Source: TMP-86 sp964247385 | Lineage (GTDB): Bacteria; Pseudomonadota; Gammaproteobacteria; Steroidobacterales; Steroidobacteraceae | Direction of reading: 5' to 3' | Length of the DNA stretch: 38,973 nucleotides | Assembly (NCBI GenBank): GCA_964247385.1 | Contig: CAXTUB010000022.1 | Coordinates: 1-38,973, forward strand | In this document: positions 24,272-31,534 of the stretch, piece after piece | How the letters are laid out: the number at the start of each line of letters is the position of its first letter | Numbering within the stretch: position 1 is the stretch's first letter | The notes under the pieces: model-generated | Told to the model about the DNA's origin: nothing | The model's database searches: none | The model's input: the letters and a program-made list of their open reading frames with translations, nothing else | Position numbers and translations under genes: made by a program

Positions 24272-25285
24272 ATGTCAAGGCTTCGTCGGTCATTGGGTGT
24301 TTGGCTGTTGAGCTCGGCTCTGTCGAGCGTGGCGCTCGCAGCGGGCCACGGCGGATTCGCGGGCGGGCACATGGGCGGCGGAGCGCAGTTTGGCGGAAGC
24401 TCGCGCATGGGCGGAGTGCATTCGAGTGGCGGCGCTTCGCCTTTGAGTGGAGCGCACTTTTCGGGAGGTGTCTCGCGTTTCGGCGGCGCTTCCGGCTTCG
24501 GCGCTTCGCGCTTGGCCCCTGCGCACTTCGATGGCGCCGCGCGCGTCGGCGGAAACTCGAGTTACGGCGGCGCCAGCGGTTGGAATGGCGGCCACTCATG
24601 GGCAGCTAATCGCGGAGCGCGTGGCACTGATGCGTGGCGTGGAGATCGTTCGAGCGATGGTTGGCGCGCGAACAATGGGCGTGCAGGCGCGGGGTGGCAT
24701 GGCTCGAGCGTTGATCGCGGCGGTTACGCCCGCGGCGGTTATGCCCGCGGGAATTACTCTCATGCCGGACCCTACTGGCGCGGCGTGGGCTATCCGCGCG
24801 GCGCGGGCTATTGGCGCGGCAGTGCCAATTGGCACGGACCCTATTGGCGCGGCGGCCCTCACTGGCACGCAGGCTATTGGAATGGCGGATATTGGCGCGG
24901 GGGGTACTGGCCGCGCGTGTATTACGGCCTCGGTTTCAGCTGGTTTCTACCCGTCTTGCCGGCGTTCTACACCACATATTGGTGGGGTGGCACACCGTAT
25001 TATTACGCTGACAATGCGTATTACGTATACAGCTCGAATGATCGCGGCTATGTCGCCGCAGACCCTCCGCCTGCGGACGGCAGCGACGCGGAGGAATCGC
25101 GTCCGGCAAATTCGAACGCTGATTCGGGCGAAGTGTATCAATATCCCAAGAATGGTCAGAGCGAGGAGCAATCGCGCCGCGACCGGCAGGAATGCGAAGA
25201 CTGGGCCGATCGTAATGCCGGCGGTGGAGATGGCCGCAACGCGTTGATCGCATGCCTCGAAGGACACGGATATTCTGCCAATTGA
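24272..25285 (+). CDS. Exported glycine/tryptophan/tyrosine-rich repetitive protein
   Basis: The 337-aa protein starts at ATG 24272, with AGGAGG 9 nt upstream. The frame also opens at 24233 but lacks a binding site there. A Sec signal peptide (MSRLRRSLGVWLLSSALSSVALA) is followed by three regions. The first is a Gly/Ser/His-rich domain of short GGA/GGxS repeats (about 24-170). The second is a YWRG/NWHG/GGYARG repeat domain (about 150-215). The third is a Tyr/Trp-rich hydrophobic patch (LGFSWFLPVLPAFYTTYWW), then a Pro/Asp/Glu linker and a C-terminal module DRQECEDWADRNAGGG...IACLEGHGYS with two Cys. That last module resembles C-terminal segments of other exported proteobacterial proteins of unknown function. 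Surface or adhesive roles are possible but unproven. Confidence 0.82.
   Translation: MSRLRRSLGVWLLSSALSSVALAAGHGGFAGGHMGGGAQFGGSSRMGGVHSSGGASPLSGAHFSGGVSRFGGASGFGASRLAPAHFDGAARVGGNSSYGGASGWNGGHSWAANRGARGTDAWRGDRSSDGWRANNGRAGAGWHGSSVDRGGYARGGYARGNYSHAGPYWRGVGYPRGAGYWRGSANWHGPYWRGGPHWHAGYWNGGYWRGGYWPRVYYGLGFSWFLPVLPAFYTTYWWGGTPYYYADNAYYVYSSNDRGYVAADPPPADGSDAEESRPANSNADSGEVYQYPKNGQSEEQSRRDRQECEDWADRNAGGGDGRNALIACLEGHGYSAN
24717..24915 (+). repeat. YWRG/GGYARG coding repeats
   Basis: This stretch of the Gly-rich gene is made of imperfect 18-30-bp units. They encode GGYARG (two copies near 24718-24750) and then YWRG-type units (PYWRG, GYWRG, NWHGPYWRG, HWHAGYWNG, GYWRG). The DNA core TATTGGCGCGGC recurs. 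Such tracts tend to change copy number. Confidence 0.7.
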
Positions 25286-25307
25286 GCATGTGAGCCATTG
25301 ATCCATC

Positions 25308-25328
25308 GCGCGCCATTCAGGGGCGCGC
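25308..25328. terminator. GC-rich hairpin between the convergent Gly-rich gene and gnd
   Basis: GCGCGCC (25308-25314) and GGCGCGC (25322-25328) form a 7-bp perfect stem with a 7-nt loop midway between the two convergent stops. No T-run directly follows it, so it may block read-through on both strands without being a classical intrinsic terminator. Confidence 0.4.
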
Positions 25329-25349
25329 CCATGCATCGCGCGGCCCGTT

Positions 25350-26261
25350 TTACGGCACGGACTTGATGGCGTGGCCGCCGAAACCCTGCCGCATTTTCGC
25401 AAGAAGCTTGGAAGTGAAATCCGCTTTGCCCTGGCTTGCGAATCGCGCAATGAGCGATAAGTTCATGACTGGCGTCGGCACGCCTTGCTCAATGGCCTCG
25501 AGCGCGGTCCAACGGCCTTCGCCCGAATCGGCCACATAAGGCTGCACATCGTCCAGCGTGCCATCGGCCTTGAGGAATTCTGCAATCAAATCCAAGAGCC
25601 ACGATCGGATGACCGTGCCGTAACGCCAGCTCTCGGAGATCTTCGCGATATCCAACTTCAAGTCGCTCTTCTGCTGCATCAGAGCGAACCCTTCCGCATA
25701 CGCCTGCATCATTCCGTATTCGATGCCGTTATGGACCATCTTGACGTAGTGGCCGGCGCCCGGCGGGCCGCAATGAATCCAGCCCTTGTCAGGCGCGGGC
25801 GCAAGAATTTGTATGATGCGTTTGATCTTCTCGAAATTCTGCGGCTCAGCCCCCACCATGAGACCGTAGCCGTACTCGAGACCCCAAATTCCGCCGGACA
25901 CGCCGGCATCCGCGAAACCGATGCCTTTCTTCGCGAGCAGAGCGGCTTGAGACTGCGAATCCTTGTAGTGTCCGTTGGCGCCGTTGATGAGCACATCGCC
26001 CGGGGCAAGGAGCGTGGAGAGCTCCGCGATGGCGGAATCAGTGCCCGCGCCCGCGGGCAGCATGACCCAGACCAAGCGCGGCGCTGACAGCGCCTTGACG
26101 AGCGCGGGAATCGAATCGGCCGCCGCGATGGCACCCTCTCGCCCAAGCGTCGAAAGCGCCTCGGCGCTGCGGTCGAACCCCTTGACTTCGACGCCGCCGC
26201 GCCGCAAGCGACGCGCCATGTTCGCTCCCATCTTGCCCAAACCAATCATGCCGATTTGCAT
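25350..26261 (-). CDS. gnd: 6-phosphogluconate dehydrogenase, decarboxylating (short, GndA/YqeC type)
   Basis: Oxidative decarboxylation of 6-phosphogluconate to ribulose-5-phosphate. At 303 aa it is the short form of the family (the E. coli form is about 470). The Rossmann motif is IGLGKMGANMARR (6-18), and Asp30 or Arg31 influences coenzyme choice. Substrate-binding SGG is at 122-124 (AGVSGGIWG). The catalytic Lys174 with Asn178 and Glu181 lies in KMVHNGIEYGMMQ. Oddly, the usual IDGGNS motif reads INGANG here (92-97), keeping only the substrate-binding Asn among the changed positions. Start ATG 26261 follows the DUF2721 gene by 12 nt. zwf lies upstream on the same strand, so both oxidative pentose phosphate dehydrogenases share this series. 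Confidence 0.92.
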   Translation of the reverse strand: MQIGMIGLGKMGANMARRLRRGGVEVKGFDRSAEALSTLGREGAIAAADSIPALVKALSAPRLVWVMLPAGAGTDSAIAELSTLLAPGDVLINGANGHYKDSQSQAALLAKKGIGFADAGVSGGIWGLEYGYGLMVGAEPQNFEKIKRIIQILAPAPDKGWIHCGPPGAGHYVKMVHNGIEYGMMQAYAEGFALMQQKSDLKLDIAKISESWRYGTVIRSWLLDLIAEFLKADGTLDDVQPYVADSGEGRWTALEAIEQGVPTPVMNLSLIARFASQGKADFTSKLLAKMRQGFGGHAIKSVP

Positions 26262-26273
26262 ATGCTCTCCGTA

Positions 26274-26741
26274 TCAAAGGGGACGTGCGGTTGCGTGACT
26301 CATGCCGAAACGTAGCGCGCCCGTCGCAATTCGCACCTCGACGAGAAATGCAAGCAGCGCCGCAGCGAGGTTTAGCATCGAGAGTATGAACAGGATGCCG
26401 ATGATCTTCGAAAGTTCTGCGCGCATGAACGCGTTCAAGAACAACAACACCACCACGAAAGAAATGAGCAAGCCGGAGACCGTGATCAACGTGATCGCGA
26501 GATTGACCCAGCGCGCCCTTCGATCGAGCACCTTGAGCGTCGCGCGCAGACCGGCGTCATCCGCAGCCACTTCTGCCCGACGCAGACGCTCTTCGAGATG
26601 ACGGCCGCGGTCGATGATGCGCGATAGGCGGCCCGTCATCACGCTCAACGTCACGCCGATCGCGGAGATCAGGAAAATCGGCGTGAGCGAAATCTGAATC
26701 AAATGCACGATGTCGAATGACAGCTCGCCGGGAGGGTTCAT
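26274..26741 (-). CDS. DUF2721 family membrane protein
   Basis: Small inner-membrane protein of 155 aa with the DUF2721 layout. A first hydrophobic helix (about 12-34, IVHLIQISLTPIFLISAIGV) is followed by a charged, Arg-rich cytoplasmic loop (GRLSRIIDRGRHLEERLRRA). Two more helices follow (about 80-104 and 108-138). The function of the family is unknown. ATG 26741 (MNPPGELSFD) is preferred; the frame extends to 26768 but would start inside a strong intercistronic hairpin. It is followed 12 nt later by gnd. Confidence 0.88.
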   Translation of the reverse strand: MNPPGELSFDIVHLIQISLTPIFLISAIGVTLSVMTGRLSRIIDRGRHLEERLRRAEVAADDAGLRATLKVLDRRARWVNLAITLITVSGLLISFVVVLLFLNAFMRAELSKIIGILFILSMLNLAAALLAFLVEVRIATGALRFGMSHATARPL

Positions 26742-26753
26742 GGCGCGTCGGAT

Positions 26754-26787
26754 GGGCACGCGCCGCACTGCGGCGCAAGTCGTGCCC
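26754..26787 (-). other. Nested intercistronic stem-loop between the PCu(A)C and DUF2721 genes
   Basis: GCGCCGCA-C-TGCGGCGC (26760-26776) is a perfect 8-1-8 palindrome. An outer pair, GGGCACG (26754-26760) with CGTGCCC (26781-26787), encloses it with a 4-nt bulge on one side. It occupies most of the 49-bp gap on the minus-strand transcript. With no T-run, it is more likely a stability or attenuation element than an intrinsic terminator. Confidence 0.55.
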
Positions 26788-26790
26788 TGC

Positions 26791-27231
26791 TCAAGGCTCG
26801 GCGGCCACTTTCACTTGCAACGTCAACGGCAAGCTGTGATCAAACGCAAGATCGATTTGAAACGTTTCGCTTGCCGCCAGTCGCCGCTTGAGCCCCACCA
26901 GCATGATGTGCGTGGCGCCGCTCGTGAGCTTGGTCACGGCCTTGGCGGGGAGCAAAAGAAACGGCAGCTGCGCCATGCTCGCAACGCCGGCTGCTTCGCG
27001 CGATTGATGCACTTCCGCGGCTTCAGCCACCGGAGAGCTCAACGCGATGAGCCTGTCATCCACCCCACTCGTGTTCTGGAGCTCGACGTAAACGGCAGCC
27101 GAGGTCGCGTTGGGCGGCGTGGGCCGAGCCCACGCATTTTTTGCGGCCACACTTTGCACCTCGGCATCGCTCGCCAACAGGCTTCCCGCTGACAAGAGCG
27201 ATGCAAACAGCGCAATCGACACTCGCGACAT
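26791..27231 (-). CDS. Periplasmic copper chaperone PCu(A)C
   Basis: Exported Cu(I) chaperone that delivers copper to the CuA centre of cytochrome oxidase. The 146-aa protein has a signal peptide (MSRVSIALFASLLSAGSLLA). The family metal-binding pattern is exact: His75-x10-Met86-x21-His108-x-Met110, in HQSREAAGVASM and ATHIM. The N-terminal NAWARPTPPNATSAAVYVEL is the usual first strand pair. ATG 27231 is required for the signal peptide; the frame reaches 27363 but overlaps uppP. A perfect TATAAT sits 9 nt before the ATG, implying a nearly leaderless transcript. No SCO1 or oxidase genes are in view. Confidence 0.92.
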   Translation of the reverse strand: MSRVSIALFASLLSAGSLLASDAEVQSVAAKNAWARPTPPNATSAAVYVELQNTSGVDDRLIALSSPVAEAAEVHQSREAAGVASMAQLPFLLLPAKAVTKLTSGATHIMLVGLKRRLAASETFQIDLAFDHSLPLTLQVKVAAEP

Positions 27232-27240
27232 GACCGCAAG

Positions 27241-27246
27241 ATTATA
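27241..27246 (-). promoter_or_regulatory. Consensus -10 element immediately before the PCu(A)C gene
   Basis: The minus strand reads TATAAT (complement of ATTATA, 27241-27246), only 9 nt before the ATG at 27231. Transcription would begin about 3-4 nt before the start codon. No Shine-Dalgarno sequence is present, which fits leaderless initiation. No good -35 is seen at 16-18 bp. Confidence 0.45.
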
Positions 27247-27287
27247 CGCACGAACTCCGCGCAAACCTCGACGGATCGTCGATGGGA

Positions 27288-28115
27288 TCAGGTCGGCTGC
27301 CATTGAACCCAGAGGAAATGATCGCTTGCGAGGATGAACAAGCCAAAGGCAATGCGGTACCAAGCGAAGACTTTGAAGTCATGGTGAGAAATGAAGCGCA
27401 GCAGCGCACGGATGGCAAAAGCGGCGCTCACGAACGAAGCAAGACAGCCCACGCCGAGCACCGCCCAATCACCGCCGCTGCTCAATAAATGCCTCTCCTT
27501 GATGAGCTCATATCCGGTCGCGGCAAACATGACTGGAATGGCGAGAAAAAAAGAAAACTCGGTGGCCGCTTTGCGCGACAGTCCACGCAGCATGCCTCCC
27601 ATGATGGTCGCTGCCGAGCGCGACATGCCCGGAACCAGCGCCAAGGATTGCGCCAAGCCAACCGCCAGTGCATCACTCGGCTTGATGTGCGCGACGTCAT
27701 CGATCCGGTGGCGGCGAACCAAGCGCTCGATCATGAGAATCAGCACGCCGCCCACGATGAAGGCGAGCGCCACGGGGACCGGCGCGAACAGCACGCGCTT
27801 GATGGCGCCTGCAAACAGTGCTCCGAGCGCCGCAGCGGGCAAGAAGGCAATGACGACATTGGCTGCGAAACGCCGCGCCGAGGAATCGCGCGGCAAATCC
27901 GCAATCACCTTTGCAAGGCGGCCCCGGTAGATCCAGACCACGGCCAGAATGGCCGCGAGCTGGATGACGATCTCAAACAGCTTGCCTTTCTCGTCATTCC
28001 AACCGAGCAAACTTCCGACCACCACCAAGTGCCCGGTGCTCGACACGGGTAAAAATTCCGTGACTCCCTCGACGATGCCCAGGATCAGGGCCTTGAGCAG
28101 CGTTACGCTTTGCAA
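27288..28115 (-). CDS. uppP: Undecaprenyl-diphosphatase UppP (BacA)
   Basis: Multi-pass inner-membrane phosphatase that recycles undecaprenyl pyrophosphate to the monophosphate carrier used for peptidoglycan and other envelope polymers. It also confers bacitracin tolerance. Both active-site motifs are present: E16-GVTE-FLPVSSTGHL and PGMSRSAATIMGG. The polypeptide is otherwise a series of hydrophobic helices. I chose TTG 28115 (MQSVTLLKALILGIVEG), with AAGGGG about 5 nt upstream. It lies 10 nt after the DUF2127 stop and gives 275 aa, equal to the family length. The frame extends to 28166 but overlaps the upstream gene. Confidence 0.94.
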   Translation of the reverse strand: MQSVTLLKALILGIVEGVTEFLPVSSTGHLVVVGSLLGWNDEKGKLFEIVIQLAAILAVVWIYRGRLAKVIADLPRDSSARRFAANVVIAFLPAAALGALFAGAIKRVLFAPVPVALAFIVGGVLILMIERLVRRHRIDDVAHIKPSDALAVGLAQSLALVPGMSRSAATIMGGMLRGLSRKAATEFSFFLAIPVMFAATGYELIKERHLLSSGGDWAVLGVGCLASFVSAAFAIRALLRFISHHDFKVFAWYRIAFGLFILASDHFLWVQWQPT

Positions 28116-28125
28116 TCCGTCCCCT

Positions 28126-28602
28126 TCAATGAGAGCGCCTTCCTTGCCTTTGGACTTGCTGCACAAGATACACGACGATGGCGATGTTGCCGGCGAGCAC
28201 CGCCGCTTTGCCGATGGTGGGACGCCGGAACAATTCGTAGAGCTCGAGAGGAATCAGCGAGCCCGTGACCACAATGGTGAGCCATTCCGCCCAGCGTTGC
28301 CGAAACCACAGGCCGAGACCTTCGATCGTAAAGATCGCCGCGTACGCAAGCGTCACATACCCGAGCGCGCTGATTCGCGCGGGAGACAATCCGCTGATGA
28401 ACGCCAGCCCGCGGCGCAAGAAATCCTGCTCAATTCCGGAAGGTTTGCTCGCGATCCAGTGCGACAGCCGCTCGAGCACGGTGGCGTCGCGCAACCGCAG
28501 GACGCCGTAGGCAGATGCAAGCAGAAGCAGGACCTTGAGAAGTTTATACAGCGCAATCAGGCGCAGCACGTCGAAGCGTGCTCTCCCCGGTGCGGTCCTC
28601 AC
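28126..28602 (-). CDS. DUF2127 family membrane protein
   Basis: The 158-aa integral membrane protein has a Lys/Arg-rich N-terminus and about four hydrophobic helices (LIALYKLLKVLLLLASAYGVL; ISALGYVTLAYAAIFTIEGLGLW; AEWLTIVVTGSLIPLELYELF; AAVLAGNIAIVVYLV). The pattern IxLYKxxK near the start, followed by EGxGLWxxxRWAEW and the PxExYE/LxRRPT segment, is characteristic of DUF2127, a family without known function. It lies between a small hypothetical gene (12 nt gap) and uppP (10 nt gap), clearly in one operon, so an envelope-related role is a reasonable guess. Confidence 0.87.
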   Translation of the reverse strand: MRTAPGRARFDVLRLIALYKLLKVLLLLASAYGVLRLRDATVLERLSHWIASKPSGIEQDFLRRGLAFISGLSPARISALGYVTLAYAAIFTIEGLGLWFRQRWAEWLTIVVTGSLIPLELYELFRRPTIGKAAVLAGNIAIVVYLVQQVQRQGRRSH

Positions 28603-28614
28603 GCGTTCTGAGAT

Positions 28615-29022
28615 CTACGCTTGCCCGGCGGGCGGCTGAAAACCGAGCGTGGCATCGAGCAGCGCAGGGATATCGAACACCGCACGCTCCTCATCGATGA
28701 TCAGCGGTGCAACTCCCGCGGCCGCGACCAAGCTCGCAGGCACCTGGATGCGCTCGCGATCTCGCATGACGGTCCACGTCTCCAAGCGCTTGTCGCGAAA
28801 AGCCAGATTGAGCGCACCCCAGCGCAACAGCGCGGCACGCGCAGTCGGCGTATCGCCGCCCCATTGCTTCTGCGCAAGCGTCATCGCGCTCGACGGCTGG
28901 ATGTCGGCGTGCGGCAAAGTCATGAGCTCCTGAATGTACTTGACCATTTCTTCTGGCGGCACGTGCAAACTGATGTATCGCTCGAGGCCTTCCATCGACA
29001 ATGGCGAGACGGGTTCAGCCAT
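28615..29022 (-). CDS. Hypothetical protein in the zwf-uppP series
   Basis: A 135-aa soluble protein without a signal peptide, of a family I cannot name. Visible features are an acidic N-terminal helix (SMEGLERYISLHVPPEEMVKYIQEL), a Trp-containing middle (LAQKQWGG, ALLRWGALNLAF), and a C-terminal half likely to be alpha/beta. The start is ATG 29022. The stop lies 12 nt before DUF2127, and zwf ends 66 nt upstream. The compact spacing and clean composition support a real gene. Function is unknown. Confidence 0.75.
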   Translation of the reverse strand: MAEPVSPLSMEGLERYISLHVPPEEMVKYIQELMTLPHADIQPSSAMTLAQKQWGGDTPTARAALLRWGALNLAFRDKRLETWTVMRDRERIQVPASLVAAAGVAPLIIDEERAVFDIPALLDATLGFQPPAGQA

Positions 29023-29088
29023 GGGTTCCTCCGAACAGGTTGAGGATACCGACTTTGGGGCCGCGCGAACAATTTTCCAGAGCGCGCA

Positions 29089-30624
29089 TCACTTCGCGGA
29101 TGGGCTTGCAGCTTGAGAAACTTCAGTCACCTGCGTCAATACCGGCTGAGGCCCGCGCCAGGCCCTTTCGAAAGGCAGCCGCCATGCGTGCGGCGCAATC
29201 AGTTGGTGAATGGCGTTCGGACCCCATGAGCCTTGCGCGTAGGGGCGCACGGGAGGCGGCGAATCGAGCAACGGCGTCGAAATCTCCCACAGTCGCTCGA
29301 TGCCCTCTGCGGTCGTGAACAAAGTGTGATCGCCGCGTGTCGCATCCAGAATGAGCCGTTCGTAAGCCTCCAGCACATCGCCGACGAAATCGGTATCGTT
29401 CATTGCAAATTGCAGACTGAGCTTGTCCAGATGCACTCCTGGCCCCGGACGCTTGCCGTAGAACGACAACGACATCCGTGATGCGTCGGCGAGGTCGAAC
29501 GTCAGATGATCCGGCCCCTGCGTGCCGATTCCGGAGTTTGCCGGAAACATGCTGCGCGGCGGTTCGCGGAATGCGATCGAGATGATGCGTTGACCTTCGG
29601 CCATGCGCTTGCCCGTGCGCAGATAGAACGGCACACCGGCCCAGCGCCAATTGTCGATGGCGCACTTCAACGCGATGAAGGTTTCCGTGTCCGAATCCGG
29701 CGCAACGCCCTGCTCGCTGCGATAGCCCGCATATTGGCCGCGAATGACCTCGGCGGGCGAAAGCGGCAACATGCTGCGAAACACCTTGTTTTTCTCCTCG
29801 CTGATCGGGCCCGGCTCCAAGGCAGTCGGCGGCTCCATGGCCACGAAAGCGAGAATCTGAAACAAGTGCGTGACCACCATGTCTCTGAACGCACCGGTCG
29901 CTTCGTAAAAGGCTGCGCGCCGGCCCACGCCCAGCGTCTCGGGCACGTCGATTTGTATGTGATCGATAAAATTGCGGTTCCAAATCGGCTCGAACAAGCC
30001 GTTCGCGAATCGAAACGCCAGAATGTTCAGCGCCGGCTCTTTGCCCAGGAAGTGATCGATGCGGAAAATCTGTCCCTCATCGAAGACCTGATGGAGACTC
30101 GCGTTCAGCGCCATCGCGCTCGCAAGATCCACTCCGAACGGCTTCTCCATGATGATGCGTGACTTTTCCACGAGGCCGGCGGCTGACAACATGTTGACCG
30201 CTGCGAGCGCCGCGGCCGGAGGAACGCTCAAATAATGCAAGAGCCGCGCGCCGCCACCGAGCGCGCTTTGAGCTTCCGAGACTGCCTTGGCAAGAGCTTG
30301 CGGACCGGCATCGAGCGGCACGTAATCGAGCAGGCTGCTGAAGTACTCCCATGCCGCAGGCTCGACCTTTCTCGTTGAGAACTCATCGAGCGCCTTGCGC
30401 GCCAGCGCGCGAAATTCCTCTCGAGACAATCGATCGAGCGACACGCCAATGATGCGGCAAGCCGGGATGAAGCCGGCGACGCATAAATAGAAGAGGCCCG
30501 GCAATAGCTTGCGCTTGGCCAAGTCTCCGGTAGCGCCAAATACCACGATGACTTGCGCATCGCGCGGGCCCACGCCCAGGGCAGGTTTCTTCAATGTAAG
30601 TAGATTCGGTGCAACACGGCGCAA
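29089..30624 (-). CDS. zwf: Glucose-6-phosphate 1-dehydrogenase
   Basis: First enzyme of the oxidative pentose phosphate (and Entner-Doudoroff) route, oxidising glucose-6-phosphate with NADP(H) formation. The 511-aa frame has the coenzyme motif GATGDLAKRK (30-39), EKPFG (160-164), and the active-site signature RIDHFLGKE (188-196) with Asp190, His191 and Lys195. The base, probably His253, lies in MVVTHLFQ. The C-terminal WGPNAIHQLI matches the family. The outermost start is TTG 30624 without a clear Shine-Dalgarno; TTG 30594 is an alternative, and homology only begins around residue 23. No 6-phosphogluconolactonase or edd/eda is present; gnd lies 3 kb downstream on the same strand. Confidence 0.95.
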   Translation of the reverse strand: MRRVAPNLLTLKKPALGVGPRDAQVIVVFGATGDLAKRKLLPGLFYLCVAGFIPACRIIGVSLDRLSREEFRALARKALDEFSTRKVEPAAWEYFSSLLDYVPLDAGPQALAKAVSEAQSALGGGARLLHYLSVPPAAALAAVNMLSAAGLVEKSRIIMEKPFGVDLASAMALNASLHQVFDEGQIFRIDHFLGKEPALNILAFRFANGLFEPIWNRNFIDHIQIDVPETLGVGRRAAFYEATGAFRDMVVTHLFQILAFVAMEPPTALEPGPISEEKNKVFRSMLPLSPAEVIRGQYAGYRSEQGVAPDSDTETFIALKCAIDNWRWAGVPFYLRTGKRMAEGQRIISIAFREPPRSMFPANSGIGTQGPDHLTFDLADASRMSLSFYGKRPGPGVHLDKLSLQFAMNDTDFVGDVLEAYERLILDATRGDHTLFTTAEGIERLWEISTPLLDSPPPVRPYAQGSWGPNAIHQLIAPHAWRLPFERAWRGPQPVLTQVTEVSQAASPSAK

Positions 30625-30719
30625 AAGTTTACACGGGCCAGTGAGCGCGCAGCGGGCTTTCGAGCGACGCCTTCGCCCCCGGGCGCTTTACGTTAACATG
30701 GCAGACGGAATGAACTGAT

Positions 30720-31424
30720 GTGACCGAGTCGCTCCAGTTGCTGTCTTCGATGGCGCCGCGCGATGCCGTCGCGGCCGCGGTCGATCTCTACGGGCGCGTC
30801 TCGGCAGATTCAGCGACGTCTATTAACGTCCGGGCACTTGGCGGCGTCGAGGTCGCGCAGCGCGTTGCGGCCGGCGAAGCAGTCGACATCATCGTGCTGG
30901 CGCGGGCCGCCATCGATCGATTGACCTCACGAGCTTGCTTGATTGCCACGAGCTGCACTGATGTGATGCAGTCCGAAACTGCGGTGGCGGTGCGTCGCGG
31001 CGCTCGGCACCCGGTGATCGCAACGGAGGCTGACCTCGTTGCGGCTGTAAAGCATGCCGCATCGTTGGCCTATTCCACGGGTCCGAGCGGAGAGTATCTG
31101 GAATCGCTGTTCGAGCGCTGGGGCTTGAGCGGGACGCTCAGCTCACGGGCCGTGGTTCCGCCGCCCGGAGTGCCTGTCGCCCAACTCCTCTCACAGGGTG
31201 ATGTTGAGCTGGGGTTTCAGCAGCTGAGCGAGATGCTGCACGCACCCGGAATCGAGGTCGTCGGTGGGTTGCCTGCGAGCATCCGACATCTCACCACTTT
31301 TACGGCGGCCATCACGACCTCGAGCCACAAGCCGGCCGCCGCCCGTCGCTTCATTGATTTCCTCGCATCGCCGCAAACCAGCTCGCTGAAGCAACGGTAT
31401 GGCATGCAGCCGATGCCGACTTGA
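30720..31424 (+). CDS. ModA-like substrate-binding protein without a signal peptide
   Basis: The 234-aa protein has the fold pattern of molybdate/sulfate-type periplasmic binding proteins (ModA, SBP-type II). Supporting segments are LLSSMAPRDAVAAAV, VAQRVAAGEAVDIIVLARAAIDRL, SETAVAVRRGARHP, SLAYSTGPSGEYLESLFERWGL, VAQLLSQGDVELGFQQLSE and the C-terminal PAAARRFIDFLASPQT. Its N-terminus (MTESLQLLSS) lacks any signal peptide, so it should stay in the cytoplasm, perhaps as a ligand-sensing or buffering protein. The start is GTG 30720. No modB or modC is nearby; the ModF-like ATPase at 17234 is the only other mod-type gene in the window. Confidence 0.82.
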   Translation: MTESLQLLSSMAPRDAVAAAVDLYGRVSADSATSINVRALGGVEVAQRVAAGEAVDIIVLARAAIDRLTSRACLIATSCTDVMQSETAVAVRRGARHPVIATEADLVAAVKHAASLAYSTGPSGEYLESLFERWGLSGTLSSRAVVPPPGVPVAQLLSQGDVELGFQQLSEMLHAPGIEVVGGLPASIRHLTTFTAAITTSSHKPAAARRFIDFLASPQTSSLKQRYGMQPMPT

Positions 31425-31429
31425 GAATT

Positions 31430-31451
31430 CTGCTCTTGCAGCGCAGAGCAG
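31430..31451. terminator. Hairpin between the convergent ModA-like and GH1-RmlD genes
   Basis: CTGCTCT (31430-31436) and AGAGCAG (31445-31451) form a 7-bp perfect stem with an 8-nt loop just after the ModA-like stop. There is no downstream T-run, so it is a probable transcript boundary but not a textbook terminator. Confidence 0.4.
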
Positions 31452-31534
31452 CTCAGCGGCTAGATCATTCGACATCCATGAGACGACTTCAGATGGCTTT
31501 TGCGAGGCTTCGGCTGAGCCCGCGTGCTTTGAAT

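Noticed and set aside
24272..25285. Gly-rich tract as a CRISPR-like or mobile repeat
   Set aside because: The units are imperfect, in frame and coding, with no spacers or terminal inverted repeats.
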